Of a stretch of 64,000 nucleotides of DNA, positions 48,521-61,090 are shown piece by piece. Origin of the DNA: Carnegiea gigantea. Its lineage: Eukaryota > Streptophyta > Magnoliopsida > Caryophyllales > Cactaceae. The notes below the pieces were generated by a model. It worked only from the letters and a program-made list of their open reading frames with translations, was not told the origin of the DNA and searched no databases. The translations under genes were made by a program, and so were the position numbers. Location of the stretch: the NCBI GenBank assembly GCA_029747015.1, contig JAKOGI010002456.1, forward strand, positions 44,541 through 108,540, written 5' to 3'. Position 1 is the first letter of the stretch, and each line of letters starts with the position of its first letter.

Positions 48521-49710
48521 TCCAAGACCATTCCAAGTCCAAAGAGGTTTAAGAAGTGCTCAAGATAGTGAAAGAATGTGATGAAATTTAAGACATCTTT
48601 CACCCGAGTCTGTCCACTAAATAACCCAACTTCTTAACCTTAGTTGCCTAACCTTTAGGTAACTTAGGCTTATTTTAAGGTACCTATCCTTTATTAAGAA
48701 GTCTTCTTTCAAATAAAGCAAATTCCAAGTCATTAGGACCTCATTTGCCCATACAAATCTCATCCCAAAATCAAATAGTAAAAGCAGTCCGAATAAGATA
48801 ATTTTCAGCTTGGTTTTATAGGGTTAAGTACTCTAACCAAAACCTCATTTAGGAGCCTGCAATTTTGGCTTTTGGTTGGGGGCCTCAAGTTGAATTTGAG
48901 GCAACAAAATAAATTAAGGCCAAGTTGGGTGCAAAGGTGCGAAAAGGTTGCAAAGCTCAAAAGATGCACTGACTGATCAAGCAATTACCACTCAACTGTC
49001 TTAGGCCATATCTCTCTAAGGGCTAAAGTCTTGGGGCCAGATCTCTTTAATTGTTTTTGATAAATTGAAGAGGGCATTTACCATTATTGTTACGTCGTTA
49101 ATGATGTCCTCTTATTTGCACTTGTTCAATATACATGTGCAGGCTTATGATAAGCTCCTTCAAGCTCTCACCGTATCTGAGTGAGATGATGGCAAATTGA
49201 ATAAGGAGGAGTGGAAGATGCTTTTCACACTTCACTTGGCATCAATTAAGATGGGCATAGTCCGACTATAATCAATACTCCTTAGTATTATTGTTCTGTA
49301 TCTTCTATATAATTTTTGTTCTTTTCTTTTCTTTTTCTTTTTCTTTTTATGTTCTTAAGGTTCTTTTTCCCACAATGCAGACATTGTGTGGCTTAGGTGT
49401 GGGGGAGGGGAAGACATGCTTCAAATTTTTGAAAAAGAAACAAAGAGAATATTTTTATTTAAAAATAAAAAGATTTTCTATTTTTGTGTGATTTTGGGGA
49501 CTTTTACTATCATGATTGACTTTAACCCCTTGTGACTCAGTATTGGATTTTATATGAGTATTATGTACATGATAGACCTTAATCCTGGGTGTGTCATTTC
49601 ATTTTCGGGTTCTAGTGTCGTGATTCCATTAAAAGTTTGAATCCAATCCTTATTTGTATATCACCATTGTCTTGCGGTCTTCTACTTCCTTGGTTGATGC
49701 TCCCCTTTTG
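48521..49710 (+). other. Retroelement-derived non-coding DNA
   Basis: 48521-48805 is the pol-end/UTR segment also present at 16728-17028. Beyond it no coding sequence was found; GTGTGGGGGAGGGG (49397-49411) looks like a polypurine tract. The stretch ends at the LARD LTR and may share a host element with 61091-62530. Confidence 0.45.
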
Positions 49711-52700
49711 TGTTAGACCCGCATACTTTGTTTTCCGTTAAGCTAACTGTATTACCTTTTTACGTTACAAAATTCGTATTTTTATTAACTTTATGAGTTA
49801 AATTATTATCGATGTGCTTATGTGAACGATAATTTTATTAAAAAGAATTACTATTGTTATCATTGATTTTAAAGTTAATTAATGCTATTTGTGCCCTTAA
49901 ATTATATCGATAGTTTAATTTAGTCGTTATTCGATTTATTTAGTCATTTCCCGAATGCGAGTAGGTTGTTAACCTTAGAATTGGTTTCGATGTTTAATAA
50001 ATCAAACCTTTAAATATTTGGAAATGAATAATCGATAAAGGGTCATGTTATCGATTTGGGTTTCGAATAAGACGTTCGAGATTGGACTAGCGATTTTAGT
50101 TGATTGAGTTATTGACCAAAAGAAACAACCAAAAAAAAAGGGAGAGGGGGTATAAGGGGCCGAAGCCCCTTACTTTTCTTGGCAAGACACGAAAAAAGTG
50201 GGGGTCTCCTTATCTAGGCATCACGATGCCCTCCCCGGGCAAACCAACACACGAAGAGAGAGGGAGAGAGAGCAGGGGTTGGCTGGTCGACGACGACGGT
50301 GACGGTGGCACCGTACCAGCCACTGTCCGTCCGCTGGATGTCAAGACCAAACTTGGCCGGTTCGAGGAGAGAGAGAGCGACAGAGGCTGAGAGCGACTGA
50401 GGGGGCGAACTGAGAGAGGGCGTCGGCGACAGTGGAGGTCGACGACTAGGGTCTCCGGCAGGCGTGATTCCGACGACCACTACTGCAGGCCGAGGCCACC
50501 ACAAAGAGAGGTAGAACCGGGTTTGGGCATGCTTATTTGGGTTTGTGTCGGGCTAGGGTTTCAATCACATCAACTGGGCGCACGTTGGCGCTAATTGGAT
50601 AGAGGGTTGAGGTTTTCCGGCCCTCAAAGTCGAGCCAAAGCCCTTAGAACGGGTCCTCTAGCATGGAATTGAGGTGGGTGTTTCTCACCTCCGAAGTATT
50701 AGTAGTTTCAAAATCGTTTTAAGTTTTAAGTTGTGAAGCATGTTAAGTTTAGCTAGTTTATGCCCAATAGTGACTTCGAATCAATGTAGTTAATTTATGC
50801 CTAAGTTCTTGATTCAAAACGAATTATATAAGTTTAGTGTAATTCGAATGCGTGTAGTTAATTTATGCCTAAGTTCTTAATTCGAAACAAATTATATAAG
50901 TTTAGCGTTAATTCAAATGCGTGTAGTTAATTTATGCCAAAGTTCTTAATTCGAAATGAATTATATACGTTTAGCATTAATTCGAATGCATATAGTTAAT
51001 TCATGCCTAAGTTTTTAATTCGAAACAAATTATATACGTTTAGCGTTAATTCGAATGCATATAGTTAATTCATGCCTAAATTTTTAATTCGAAACGAATT
51101 ATATATATTTAGCGTTAATTCAAATGCATATAGTAATCCATGCCTGAAGATTTAGATTGAAGTGAGCTATACATGTTTAGAACCAAGTTCAGACTATTCC
51201 GTTATTACATGCTTATAAGTCTAATTTGAACCGAGTCAGACATGTTTAATATCAACTCTAGGAATCTAGTTAACGCGTACTTGAAAGGTTGACGTGAATA
51301 AGTAACTGCGACACTAAAAATAATTGCCCAAGGTTGTATTATTCTTTAATGACACGAAAAGGGTTGCAAGATAGTCTTAATATAGGAAACGAACATCCTG
51401 AGACGCATTATGCTAAAAAGGTCTAAATAGGTTCGAGTAGTAATGTCGTTACAAGTAATGAATGTGTAGATTTGCATTATGTATAAGTGACCTAAATGGG
51501 TTTGTTTAGCGACGGTGATATGACAAACGGAAGCTTAGGTTCGTAAAATGCCTGATGGACCATGTTAGCCTAACTAAGTGATTCAGTCTATGTCTAACTA
51601 GATATTCGACACTTGCTAGACTTCAATGGTATAAACGGTCATGTAATCAGTGAATCGCTTTATGTTCGCCGTGAAAATGTAAATGACGTAATAAGCTAAA
51701 TGTAACATGAAGCCAACACTTGTCCATTTAGTGAGTTACGTTTAGCTTTAGAATGGCTTGTTTGTGACTCCTAGCTAACCTACATGAATGCCAATCACAT
51801 CCCATGCTTCTTATTAAGTTTAGGCGTATGAATGCTTACATGTATATATATGTGTGCTTGGATATAATTGTTGGTTGCAGCGCTCGCCTAATTGCTAATA
51901 TTTAATCGGTAAGTTCAGCATTGGTAAGTGTGTAAGTTATGCATTGCCTTTCAGTATATCGTAGTGATTAGGTTGCTAGATTGTGAAATTTAAATCGAGA
52001 TGATAGTTGGATGGTTTGAGGTAGAACTATGAGTAGTTCGAGGTCTTTGTGGTACGGTGCTTGTGAGGAGGGAGCCTGGGTTGTGAATTAACCGCAATCG
52101 TGTGGATTGCGAGACCGTGTGTAGCTCATTGTGCTGAATTGATTATGAAGTGCTTAAATGTGATACATGTGGACCCCCTTCCCTTCTATGTCCTCAAGTT
52201 ACATTATGGGCATAAGAGTGATTTATTCAAAGAAGGATTTCATGTTTGAAATGATAATAGCCATAAATATTAGTGCATGATGGCATTTTTAACTAAATGA
52301 ATACAGTTTTGGGAGTGAACCTGCTTAAATGAGGGAATCCTAAAGAGTTTTACAAAGGCGTGAGTTGCATGATAAATAATTTCACTGTGAGAGGCAGCAA
52401 ACTTATTAGTCGTTATGACCAGTTTAAATGGCTAAGATAAGTGCTTAGGGACAATAGATGGGACTGAACCTGCTTGAACGGGGGAATCTCTAGCGTAGGG
52501 AGTAACCCCTAGAGACCCTGACGAGGGTTAAGGTCCAAAGTTAGTTGCCATCCCGAGAGTAAGAGCTTAGTGTGAGTTAATCTCACTGGGATTGAGTGTA
52601 GATCTTTCCCAACCAGCACTTTATGATGATCTTATGCCCAGAGTAGTTTCTTATTAAATAAGAAAAGCAGTTGGCATTTCACCTTTTTAAGTATTTCAGA

Positions 52701-53991
52701 AAGAAAGTTTTTAAGGGTCATTATGAGACCAAGATGAAAGAGATTCTTTTAAAAGAATATGAGCCTCAAGAGGCTAAGAGAAGAGTTTTTATGAGCCTCA
52801 AGAGGCTAACTGAAGTATGTTCAGTAAAAGAAAGAAAGCTTCCTATGTATGATATGTGCATGTTCTAAGTATAACTTATGAATGAGATGCTAAGTAAGAT
52901 ACGAATATGAAAAGAAAGCCTTATAAGCATGTTCACGCATACCCTATAAATGAGACTTGAAATGTGTGTGTGCCTTATGCATATCAAATGAATGAAATGC
53001 CATGACAAGTATGACTGTGGAATAAAAAGATAACCTTATGTGCACATCATATGAATGAGGTTTTATGCATAGTTTAAATGGAATGCTAAGAAGTTATATT
53101 TATGAAAAGGAAAGATCCTTATGCTTAAGCTATAAAAGAGAGTTTCTATGCTTAGCCCTCGATGGTTGCTTATGTGCTAAGTGCTTGTTAGCTAAAAAAA
53201 TTCAGGGGCCTAAACATGAGTTTCAACGGCTAAAATGAAGTTTATGGTTAGTAGTATTTCATAAGAACTCTGAGAATGCCTAATATGATAGTAAAGTATG
53301 AATACGTAATATGTGACTATTAAAGATATTATTGCCTGCAACGGTTTTGGTTTTAAGGGGGTTGGGGGACACTCACTGAGCATGTGGTTGCTCATCCCAC
53401 TACTCTTTCCCCTTTTTCCTAGGTTTTCTTTGTAACAGGTGAAAGTTAAGCCATTTATATGGAGTTGAAGTTTACCCCTGGTTGAAAAAGAGTTATGTGT
53501 GCCATATAGATGTAGTTTCACGAGTTCAACGATGTGATATAACGTATTCTGAGTTTGTAATGGTTGTAAACTAAGTTTTCTAGCTCATATAATGCATATT
53601 ATTTATGAGTCGCTCTGTATGGCCGTATGAGCCAACCATCTAAATAGTTAGATGTCTTCTTGGTTAAAGTTAATTATGTTTTGGGATGTAAACCTTAATA
53701 CTCTGGTCGTGTGAACTGTTGAGTTGTATCTTTTGCTTTTCCTTCATTAATGAACGATTCTGTTTGGTGTACTCCGAGCGGGTGGCTTGTTGAGTTATGA
53801 ACTCTGGCGTGTGGGTGTTAAGCTGTGTTTTAAATGTTTTACGTTTTCGTTGATTTACAGGGACTTATTGTAAGGCTTTTAGCCTAAAAACGGCCAGTTT
53901 TTAGGGGAAACTCTGTCCGTTTCATCCCAGAATTTAAATAGAAAGTTAAATAAACGTAATGCTTCCGGCCCTAGGGGCTGGGGGTGTTACA
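49711..53991 (+). repeat. LARD 5' LTR (4281 bp)
   Basis: Contains a GC-rich stretch (50150-50520), a five-unit 69-bp tandem array (50784-51127) and an open frame 52671-52868 that also exists in the other LTR. Followed after four bases by the primer site. Confidence 0.9.
50784..51127 (+). repeat. 69-bp tandem array in the 5' LTR, five units
   Basis: Units contain TAGTTAAT(T/C)(T/C)ATGCC(T/A)AA and TTCGAAACGAATTATAT...TTTAG(C/T)(G/A)TTAATTCGAATGC; a degenerate sixth unit follows. Confidence 0.93.
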
Positions 53992-56904
53992 GTGATGGTA
54001 TCAGAGCATGGTTCTGTGACCATAGGCCGCAACCTGAGTCTTGCATCTCATATAGGTGCCTAGGAACACTTTGTGGTTATATGACATATGCCTGCTTCGT
54101 GTACAAGTGTGCTTTATAGTACAACCATCATTGACTTATGTGAGGCTCGAGTAGGTCAATTGAGTAAAAGTGGCGAGTTGTGCGTTAGTATAAGAGTCAA
54201 ATAGCTCTCCCCACACCTTCAGGTGGCGTTGTGAACACTTCACTGGTGTAATATGTTCCTAATGTGCTAATTGACTTCACTGATTGACTTTTAGGTAATC
54301 CGGTTGAGCCAATCGGATGTATATGAGCCGTGTGTTAGGAAGTGAGTCCAATTCACTTATATCGTGTGAGCAAAGTGATGTTTTGAATGAAAAATGTTTC
54401 TTTGTGTGCTTTGTTAAGGCAATTGATAGTCAAAGCACGTCAATTAGACTCAAGCGATTGAAAATTCTTTTCTAAGCTCGTCTTTGCCCCTAAAGTACGA
54501 TTTGCTCCTCGGGCCCCATAATGGAGTGAGCATACGTACTCAAAGGTTGGTAGAGAAGAAGTTCAAAACAGATCAACTAATTTCACCTTTGAAATCCGAA
54601 GTTTCAAAATGTTAATATCTTTTCGTTGTCGAGTCAAGTTTTACTTTACACTCTTTAGCTATGATGAACGAGCTTAGGTTTCCGAGTACATGCCATTGTA
54701 CTATACGTGTCGAGATCGATTGCTATAATTCGTAATCCTACTAAATGATATATTCCCTCTTTTCTTTTGAATGCCGAATTCCCTGAGTATATTAGAGGCT
54801 ACCTTCGTATGCATGCTTGAAAGACTATGTGCTAGTGGTAGCAGCTCGTTGAACATTGCATAAGTGTACCTACCGTTCTCCTTCTTTGCGATTATTGCCT
54901 AAACCATGCATTACCTATTCTTTTTATTATATGGATTGTTATTCGTGAAAGGGGTGACAATGTTTTGGCCCAAACAAACCCTGATAAACCTAGAAAGCGT
55001 AAGGGAAGAAAAATCTAGTAGACTTTGGAATTGTACATAGGAATGATCCCTACTAAGGTAAGCAACCTACATTGAGTCTCCTATGATCACGTGTAAGATA
55101 GATATACCTCGTAAGACCTCAACGTGTGCCTGTGAGGCCATTGATGTCAACCATACTCACACAATACTAGTTGCTCAACACCAATCTTTCCTAAATTGGA
55201 TGGGGTTTAGGGTAAACCGTTGACCATATGCTGCAAAAAGAGGATTGCACGCATACTTACACGTCTAGATGTTCTTCCTATGTGACAACATGTGGGTTCG
55301 CATGTCTTAAAGATTTATTATGGTATCATGTGTTGTGTAAGACCATAAGGATACATATAGATAGAATTGTTGAATGTGGGTGAACTGTTGAGTACACGAG
55401 CATTTTTTATGCCTATTTGGGGCCTGTATAGGATGCAATTGAGTTGAGACGCTTTCTAAATGGTGAGTTAAGGCTTTTCTTCCGCATTAACGACCTTCCT
55501 AATTATCCAAGTTAGGCCCTACTGTTGCATCTGACGACGTGCATTTGTTTTCAACGATGCTTCGAATGCCTACATGCCAAAGCATGTACGTTGCTTGAAG
55601 TGTTGATGACAAGTTGCTAGTAGGTACTTCAAGATTGTTTTCTTGACTAAAAGTCCTTCTAACTGATACCCTTATTTTTATATAATTCTTCATTCGCTAG
55701 ATTAACTAAGCGGGAACTCGCGCATATCAATATGGGTTACTACGATAGTCTTGCTAATTGTTGTCTAAGGTTATTCAAAGCCTTCTTGACATGTGTGTCA
55801 TTGATACCTAGATGAGGCCTTAACATGGATTACCACCTACATAGAGAGCCTTCCTTCCCTTCCAACACGTAACCACTACTACTCACTAATCGGCTAAGCA
55901 TTATGCCTATCGGGGCATGGAACGCCATTCCCTTACATAAGAATGATAGTGTCCTGGCTATATCAACCCTAACACACCTAGAATGGGGATGAAAGGAAGA
56001 ACCTAGCAGACCTTGGAATTGTTAAACCACATACATCACCTCGTTACCTCCTAGGATGGCAATTTATGCCTTCCCAACACCTTCTTAAGCTCAAGCACCA
56101 TGGGTAGAAGTAAGAATGCTCCAAGTAAAAAGTAGAACCTTCCCATCTGTACTAGGAGTTCCTCAGACCTCCACAGTCCCCTTTTCAAGACAATATGTGG
56201 AAAAACCTCAATGTAGAGCTGTAAGACCAATAATACTATTGTTCTTACCCCTGTTAGTTGATTGCTCGTTAACTCCAAATAGTTTGGACAAACCTCGAGG
56301 TATAACCTTGACCTCTAGAATTTAGAAGAGGGTTGCATTCATGTACACTTGTGTAGATGCCTTTCGTGAGACCGTAGGAGTACCTATAGATAGGATTGTG
56401 TATGTGGCCATTGATGTGTTTGTAATCAACTGCCAACAAAGTGAGTTTTTATAATTGCTTGACTTGAATCCATGTTTTAGAATGAGACTACTAGTGCATA
56501 ACCTTAAGATGTCATTGTCTCGATTGTTATGCCTTTCGATGCCCACTTACAGATGCATATGCATAGAATTAGTGCCTGTCGTGCGAACTGAGTCTAGATT
56601 TTCGAAAACCTTTGTTCATTTTTCAAAACAAACTCAATATGGACTTCCATGCCAACTCAATTGCCCCTCTTCAATGCGATTTGCCCTCGGCGCTTAAATA
56701 GAGTGAGTAGACGCTTGCAGAGGATTGGCGAGGAGGAGACTGGATACCATAAGCTATTTTCTTTCGATTTAAAAGAAGTAGTGTCTGCAAAATGAAACCT
56801 TTTGAAAGCCTATCGCGTAGATTGTAGTTGTGTGCGTGCATTCTAGGGAAGACCGAACTTAGATTTAGAATTTCGAGGACGAAATTCTTTTAAGAGGGGA
56901 AGAG
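53992..56904 (+). other. LARD interior, non-coding
   Basis: 2.9 kb with a tRNA-Met primer site at the left and a purine tract at the right. No Gag or Pol motif in any frame. Some landmarks occur twice, e.g. GCGATTTGC(C/T)CTC-type at 54495 and 56678, AGACCTTGGAATTGT-type at 55020 and 56010, and ATAGATAG(A/G)ATTGT at 55360 and 56388, suggesting an old internal duplication. Confidence 0.7.
53996..54007 (+). promoter_or_regulatory. Primer-binding site of the LARD (initiator tRNA-Met)
   Basis: TGGTATCAGAGC, four bases after the 5' LTR; perfect over 12 bases. Confidence 0.92.
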
Positions 56905-59900
56905 TGTTAGACCCACATTCTTTGTTTTCCGTTAAGCTAACTGTATTACCTTTTTACGTTACAAAATTCGTATTTTTATTAACTTTACGAGTTAAATTAT
57001 TATCGATGTACTTATGTGAACGATAATTTTATTAAAAAGAATTACTATTGTTATTATTGATTTTAAAGTTAATTCGTGCTATTTGTGCCCTTAAATTATG
57101 TCGATAGTTTAATTTAGTCGGTATTCGATTTATTTAGTCGTTTTCCGAATGCGAGTAGGTTGTTAACCTTAGAATTAGTTTCGATGTTTAATAAATCGAA
57201 CCTTTATATATTTGGAAACGAATAATCGATAATGGGTCGTGTTATCAATTTGGGTTTCGAATAAGACGTTCGAGATTGGACTAGCGATTTTAGTTGATTG
57301 AGTTATTGACCAAAAGAAACAACCAAAAAAAAGGAGAGGGGGTATAAGGGGCCGAAGCCCCTTACTTTTCTTGGCAAGACACGAAAAAGGGGGGGTCTCC
57401 TTCTTTGGGCATCACGATGCCCTCCCCGGGCAAACCAACACACGAAGAGAGAGGGAGAGAGAGCAGGGGCTGGCTGGTCGACGGCGACGGTGACGGTGGC
57501 ACCGTACCAGCCATCGTTCGTCCGCTGGATGTCAAGACCAAACTCGGCCGGTTCGAGGAGAGAGAGAGCGACAGAGGCTGAGAGCGACTAAGGGGTCGAA
57601 CTGAGAGAGGGCGCCGGCGACGGTGGAGGTCGACGACTAGGGTCTTCGGCAGGCGTGATTCCGGCGACCACTACTGCAGGCCGAGGCCACCACAAAGAGC
57701 GGCAGAACTGGGTCTAGGCATGTTTATTTGGGTCTATGTCGGGCCAGGGTTTCAATCACATCAACTGGGCGCGCGTTGGGGCTAATTGGATAGAGGGTTG
57801 AGGTTTTTCGGCCCCCAAAGCAAAGCCCTTAGAACGGGTCCTCTAGCATGGAATCGAGGTGGGTGTTTCTCACCTCCTAAGTATTAGTAGTTTCAAAATC
57901 ATTTTAAGTTTTAAGTTGTAAAGCATGTTCAGTTTAGCTAGTTTATGCCCGATAGTGACTTCGAATCAATGTAGTTAATTTATGCCTAAGTTCTTAATTC
58001 GAAACGAATTATATAAGTTTAGCGTTAATTTGAATGCGTGCAGTTAATTTATGCCTAAGTTCTTAATTCGAAACGAATTATATACGTTTAGTGTTAATTC
58101 GAATGCATATAGTTAATTCATGCCTAAGTTTTTAATTCGGAACGAATTATATGCGTTTAGCGTTAATTCGAATGCATATAGTTAATTCATGCCTAAGTTT
58201 TTAATTTGAAACGAATTATATATGTTTAGCGTTAATTCGAATGCATATAGTAATCCATGCCTGAAGATTTAGATTGAAGTGAGCTATACATGTTTAGAAC
58301 CAAGTTTAGTATATTCTATTATTACATGCTTGTAAGTCTAATTCGAACCGAGTCGGGCATGTTTAATATCAACTCTAGTAATCTAGTTAACACGTACTTG
58401 AAAGGTTGACATGAATAAGTAACTGCAACACTAAAAATAATTGCCCAAGGTTGTATTATTTTTTAACGAGACGAAAAGGGTTGCAAGATAGTCTTAATAT
58501 AGGAAACGAACATCCTGAGACGCATCATGCTAAAAAGGTCTAAATAGGTTCGAGTTGTAATGTCGTTACAAGTAATGAATGTGTAGATTCGCATTATGTC
58601 TAAGTGACCTAAATGGGTTTGTTTAGCGACGGTGATATGACAAACGGAAGCTTAGGGTCGTAATATGCCTGATGGACCATGTTAGCCTAACTAAGTGATT
58701 CAGTCTATGTCTAACTAGATATTCGACTCTTGCTAGACTTTAATGGTATAAATGGTCATGAAATAAGTGAGTCGTTTTATGTTCGCCGTGAAAATGTAAA
58801 TGATGTAATAGGCTAAGTGTAATATGAAGCCAACACTTGTCCATTTAGTGAGTTACGTTTAGCTTTAGAATGGCTTGTTTGCGACTCCTAGCTAACCTGC
58901 ATGAATGCCAATCACACCCCATGCTTCTTATTAAGTTTAGCCATATGAATGCTTACACGTATATATATGTGTGCTTGGATATATCCGTTGGGTGCAGCGC
59001 CCGACTAATTGCTAATATTTAATCGGTAAGTTCAGCATTGGTAAGTGTGTAAGTTATGCATTGCCTTTCAGTATATCGTAGTGATTAGGTTGCTAGATTG
59101 TGAAATTGAAATCGAAATGGTAGTTGGATGGTTTGAGGTAGAACTATGAGTGGTTCGAGGTCTTTGTGGTACGGTGCTTGTGAGGAGGGAGCCTGGGTTG
59201 TGAATTAACCGCAATTGTGTGGATTGCGAGGTCGTGTGTAGCTCATTGTGCTGAATTGATTATGAAGTGCCTAAATGTGATACATGTGGACCCCCTTCCC
59301 TTCCGTGTCCTCAAGTTACATTATGTGCATAAGAGTGAGTTTTTTAAAGAAGGATTTCATGTTTGAAATGATAATAGCCATAAATATTAGTGCATAATGG
59401 CATATTTTAACTAAATGAATACAGTTTTGGGAGTGAACCTGCTTGAACGGGGGAATCCTAAAGAGTTTTACAAAGGTGTGAGTTGCATGATAAATGATTT
59501 CGCTGTGAGAGCCAAACTTATTAGTCATTATGACCAGTTTAATTGGCTAAGATGAGTGCTTAGGGACAATAGATGGGACTGAACCTGCTTGAACGGGGGA
59601 ATCCCTAGCGTAGGGAGTAATCCCTAGAGACCCTGACGAGGGTTAAGGTCCAAAGTTAGTTGCCATCCCGGGAGTAAGAGCTTAGTGTGAGTTAATCTCA
59701 CTAGGATTGAGTGTAGATCTCTCCCAACCAGCACTTTATGATGATCTTATGCCCAGAGTAGTTTCTTATTAAATAAGAAAAGCAGTTGGCATTTCGCCTT
59801 TTTAAGTATTTCAGAAAGAAAATTTTTAAGGGTCATTATGAGACCAAGATAAAAGAGACTCTTTTAAAAGAATATGAGCCTCAAGAGGCTAAGAGAAGAG

Positions 59901-61090
59901 TTTTTATGAGCCTCAAGAGGCTAACTGAAGTGTTTTCAGTAAAAGAAAGAAAGCTTCCTATATATGATATGTGCATGTTCTAAGTATAACTTATGAATGA
60001 GATGCTAAGTAAGATACGAATATGAAAAGAAGGCCTTATGAGCATGTTCACGCATACCCTATGAATGAGACGTGAAATGTGTGTGTGCCTTATGCATATC
60101 AAATGAATGAAATGCCAAGAGAAGTATGATTATGAAATAAAAAGATAACTTTATGCGCACATCATATGAATGAGGTTTTATGCATAGTTTAAATGGAATG
60201 CTAAGAAGTTATATTTATGAAAAAGAAAGATCCCTATGCTTAAGCTATAAAAGAAAGTTTCTATGCTGCTTATGTGCTAAGTGCTTGTTAGTTAAAAAAA
60301 TTCAGAGGCCTAAACATGAGTTTCAACGGCTAAAATGAAGTTTATAGTTAGTAGTATTTCATAAGAACTCCGAGAATGCCTAATATGGTAGTAAAGTATG
60401 AATACGTAATATGTGACTATTAAAGATATTATTGCCTGCAACGGTTTTGGTTTTAAGGGGGTTGGGGGACACTCATTGAGCGTGTGGTTGCTCATCCCAC
60501 TACTCTTCCCTTTTTTTGCAGGTTTTCTTTATGACAGGTGAAAGTTAAGCCATTTATACAGAGTTAAAGTTTACCCCTGGTTGAAAAAGAGTTATGTATG
60601 CCATATAGAAGTAGTTTCACGAGTTTGACGATGTAATATAACGTATTCTAAGTTTGTAATGATTGTAAACTAAATTTTCTAGCTCATATAATGTATATTA
60701 TTTATGAGTCGCTCTATATGGCCGTATGAGCCAACCATCTAAATAGTTAGATGTCTTCTTGGTTAAAGTTAATTATGTTTTGGGATGTAAACCCCAATAC
60801 TCCGGTCGTGTGAACCGTTGAGTTGTATCTTTTGCTTTTCCTTTATTAATGAACTATTCTGTTTGGTGTATTCCGAGCGGATGGCTCGTTGAGTTATGAA
60901 CTCCGGCGTGTGGCCGTTGAGCTGTCTTTTAAATGTTTTACATTTCCGTTGATTTACAGAGACTTATTGTAAGACTTTTAGTCTGAAAACGGTCAGTTTT
61001 TAGGGGAAACTCTGTCTGTTTCGTCCCAGAATTTAAATAGAAAGTTAAGTAAATGTAACGCTTCCGGCCCTAGGGGCTGGGGGTGTTACA
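56905..61090 (+). repeat. LARD 3' LTR (4186 bp)
   Basis: Homologue of 49711-53991. It is 95 bases shorter, mainly because its 69-bp array has four units (57969-58244), plus small deletions such as one near 60265. Confidence 0.9.
57969..58244 (+). repeat. 69-bp tandem array in the 3' LTR, four units
   Basis: Same unit as at 50784-51127, 276 bases long, i.e. exactly four units. Confidence 0.93.

Larger units (their letters stand above)
49711..61090 (+). mobile_element. LARD-like retrotransposon with giant LTRs
   Basis: 11.4 kb: 5' LTR 49711-53991 (4281 bases), primer site TGGTATCAGAGC (53996-54007), 2.9-kb interior without recognisable coding sequence, purine tract AAGAGGGGAAGAG (56892-56904) and 3' LTR 56905-61090 (4186 bases). 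LTRs start TGTTAGACCC and end GGGTGTTACA. The interior ends with TTTCGAGGACGAAATTCTTTTAAGAGG-type sequence, a feature of Del/Tekay chromoviruses, so it probably derives from that lineage. LTRs differ by about 4% over the first 220 bases by eye. Flanking 5-mers (TTTTG and ACTTG) do not match well. Proportions resemble published LARDs, with LTRs longer than the interior. Confidence 0.88.

Noticed and set aside
50784..51127. CRISPR-like array of regular repeats
   Set aside because: The units are contiguous 69-bp tandem repeats without spacers, inside a plant LTR.
52671..52868. 65-codon frame present in both LARD LTRs (also 59786-59983)
   Set aside because: The similarity follows from LTR identity, and the matching place in the solo LTR (about 27410) has stops, so there is no evidence for a protein.
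49711..61090. Perfect target-site duplication for the LARD
   Set aside because: Flanking TTTTG and ACTTG share only the last three bases, so it was not claimed.
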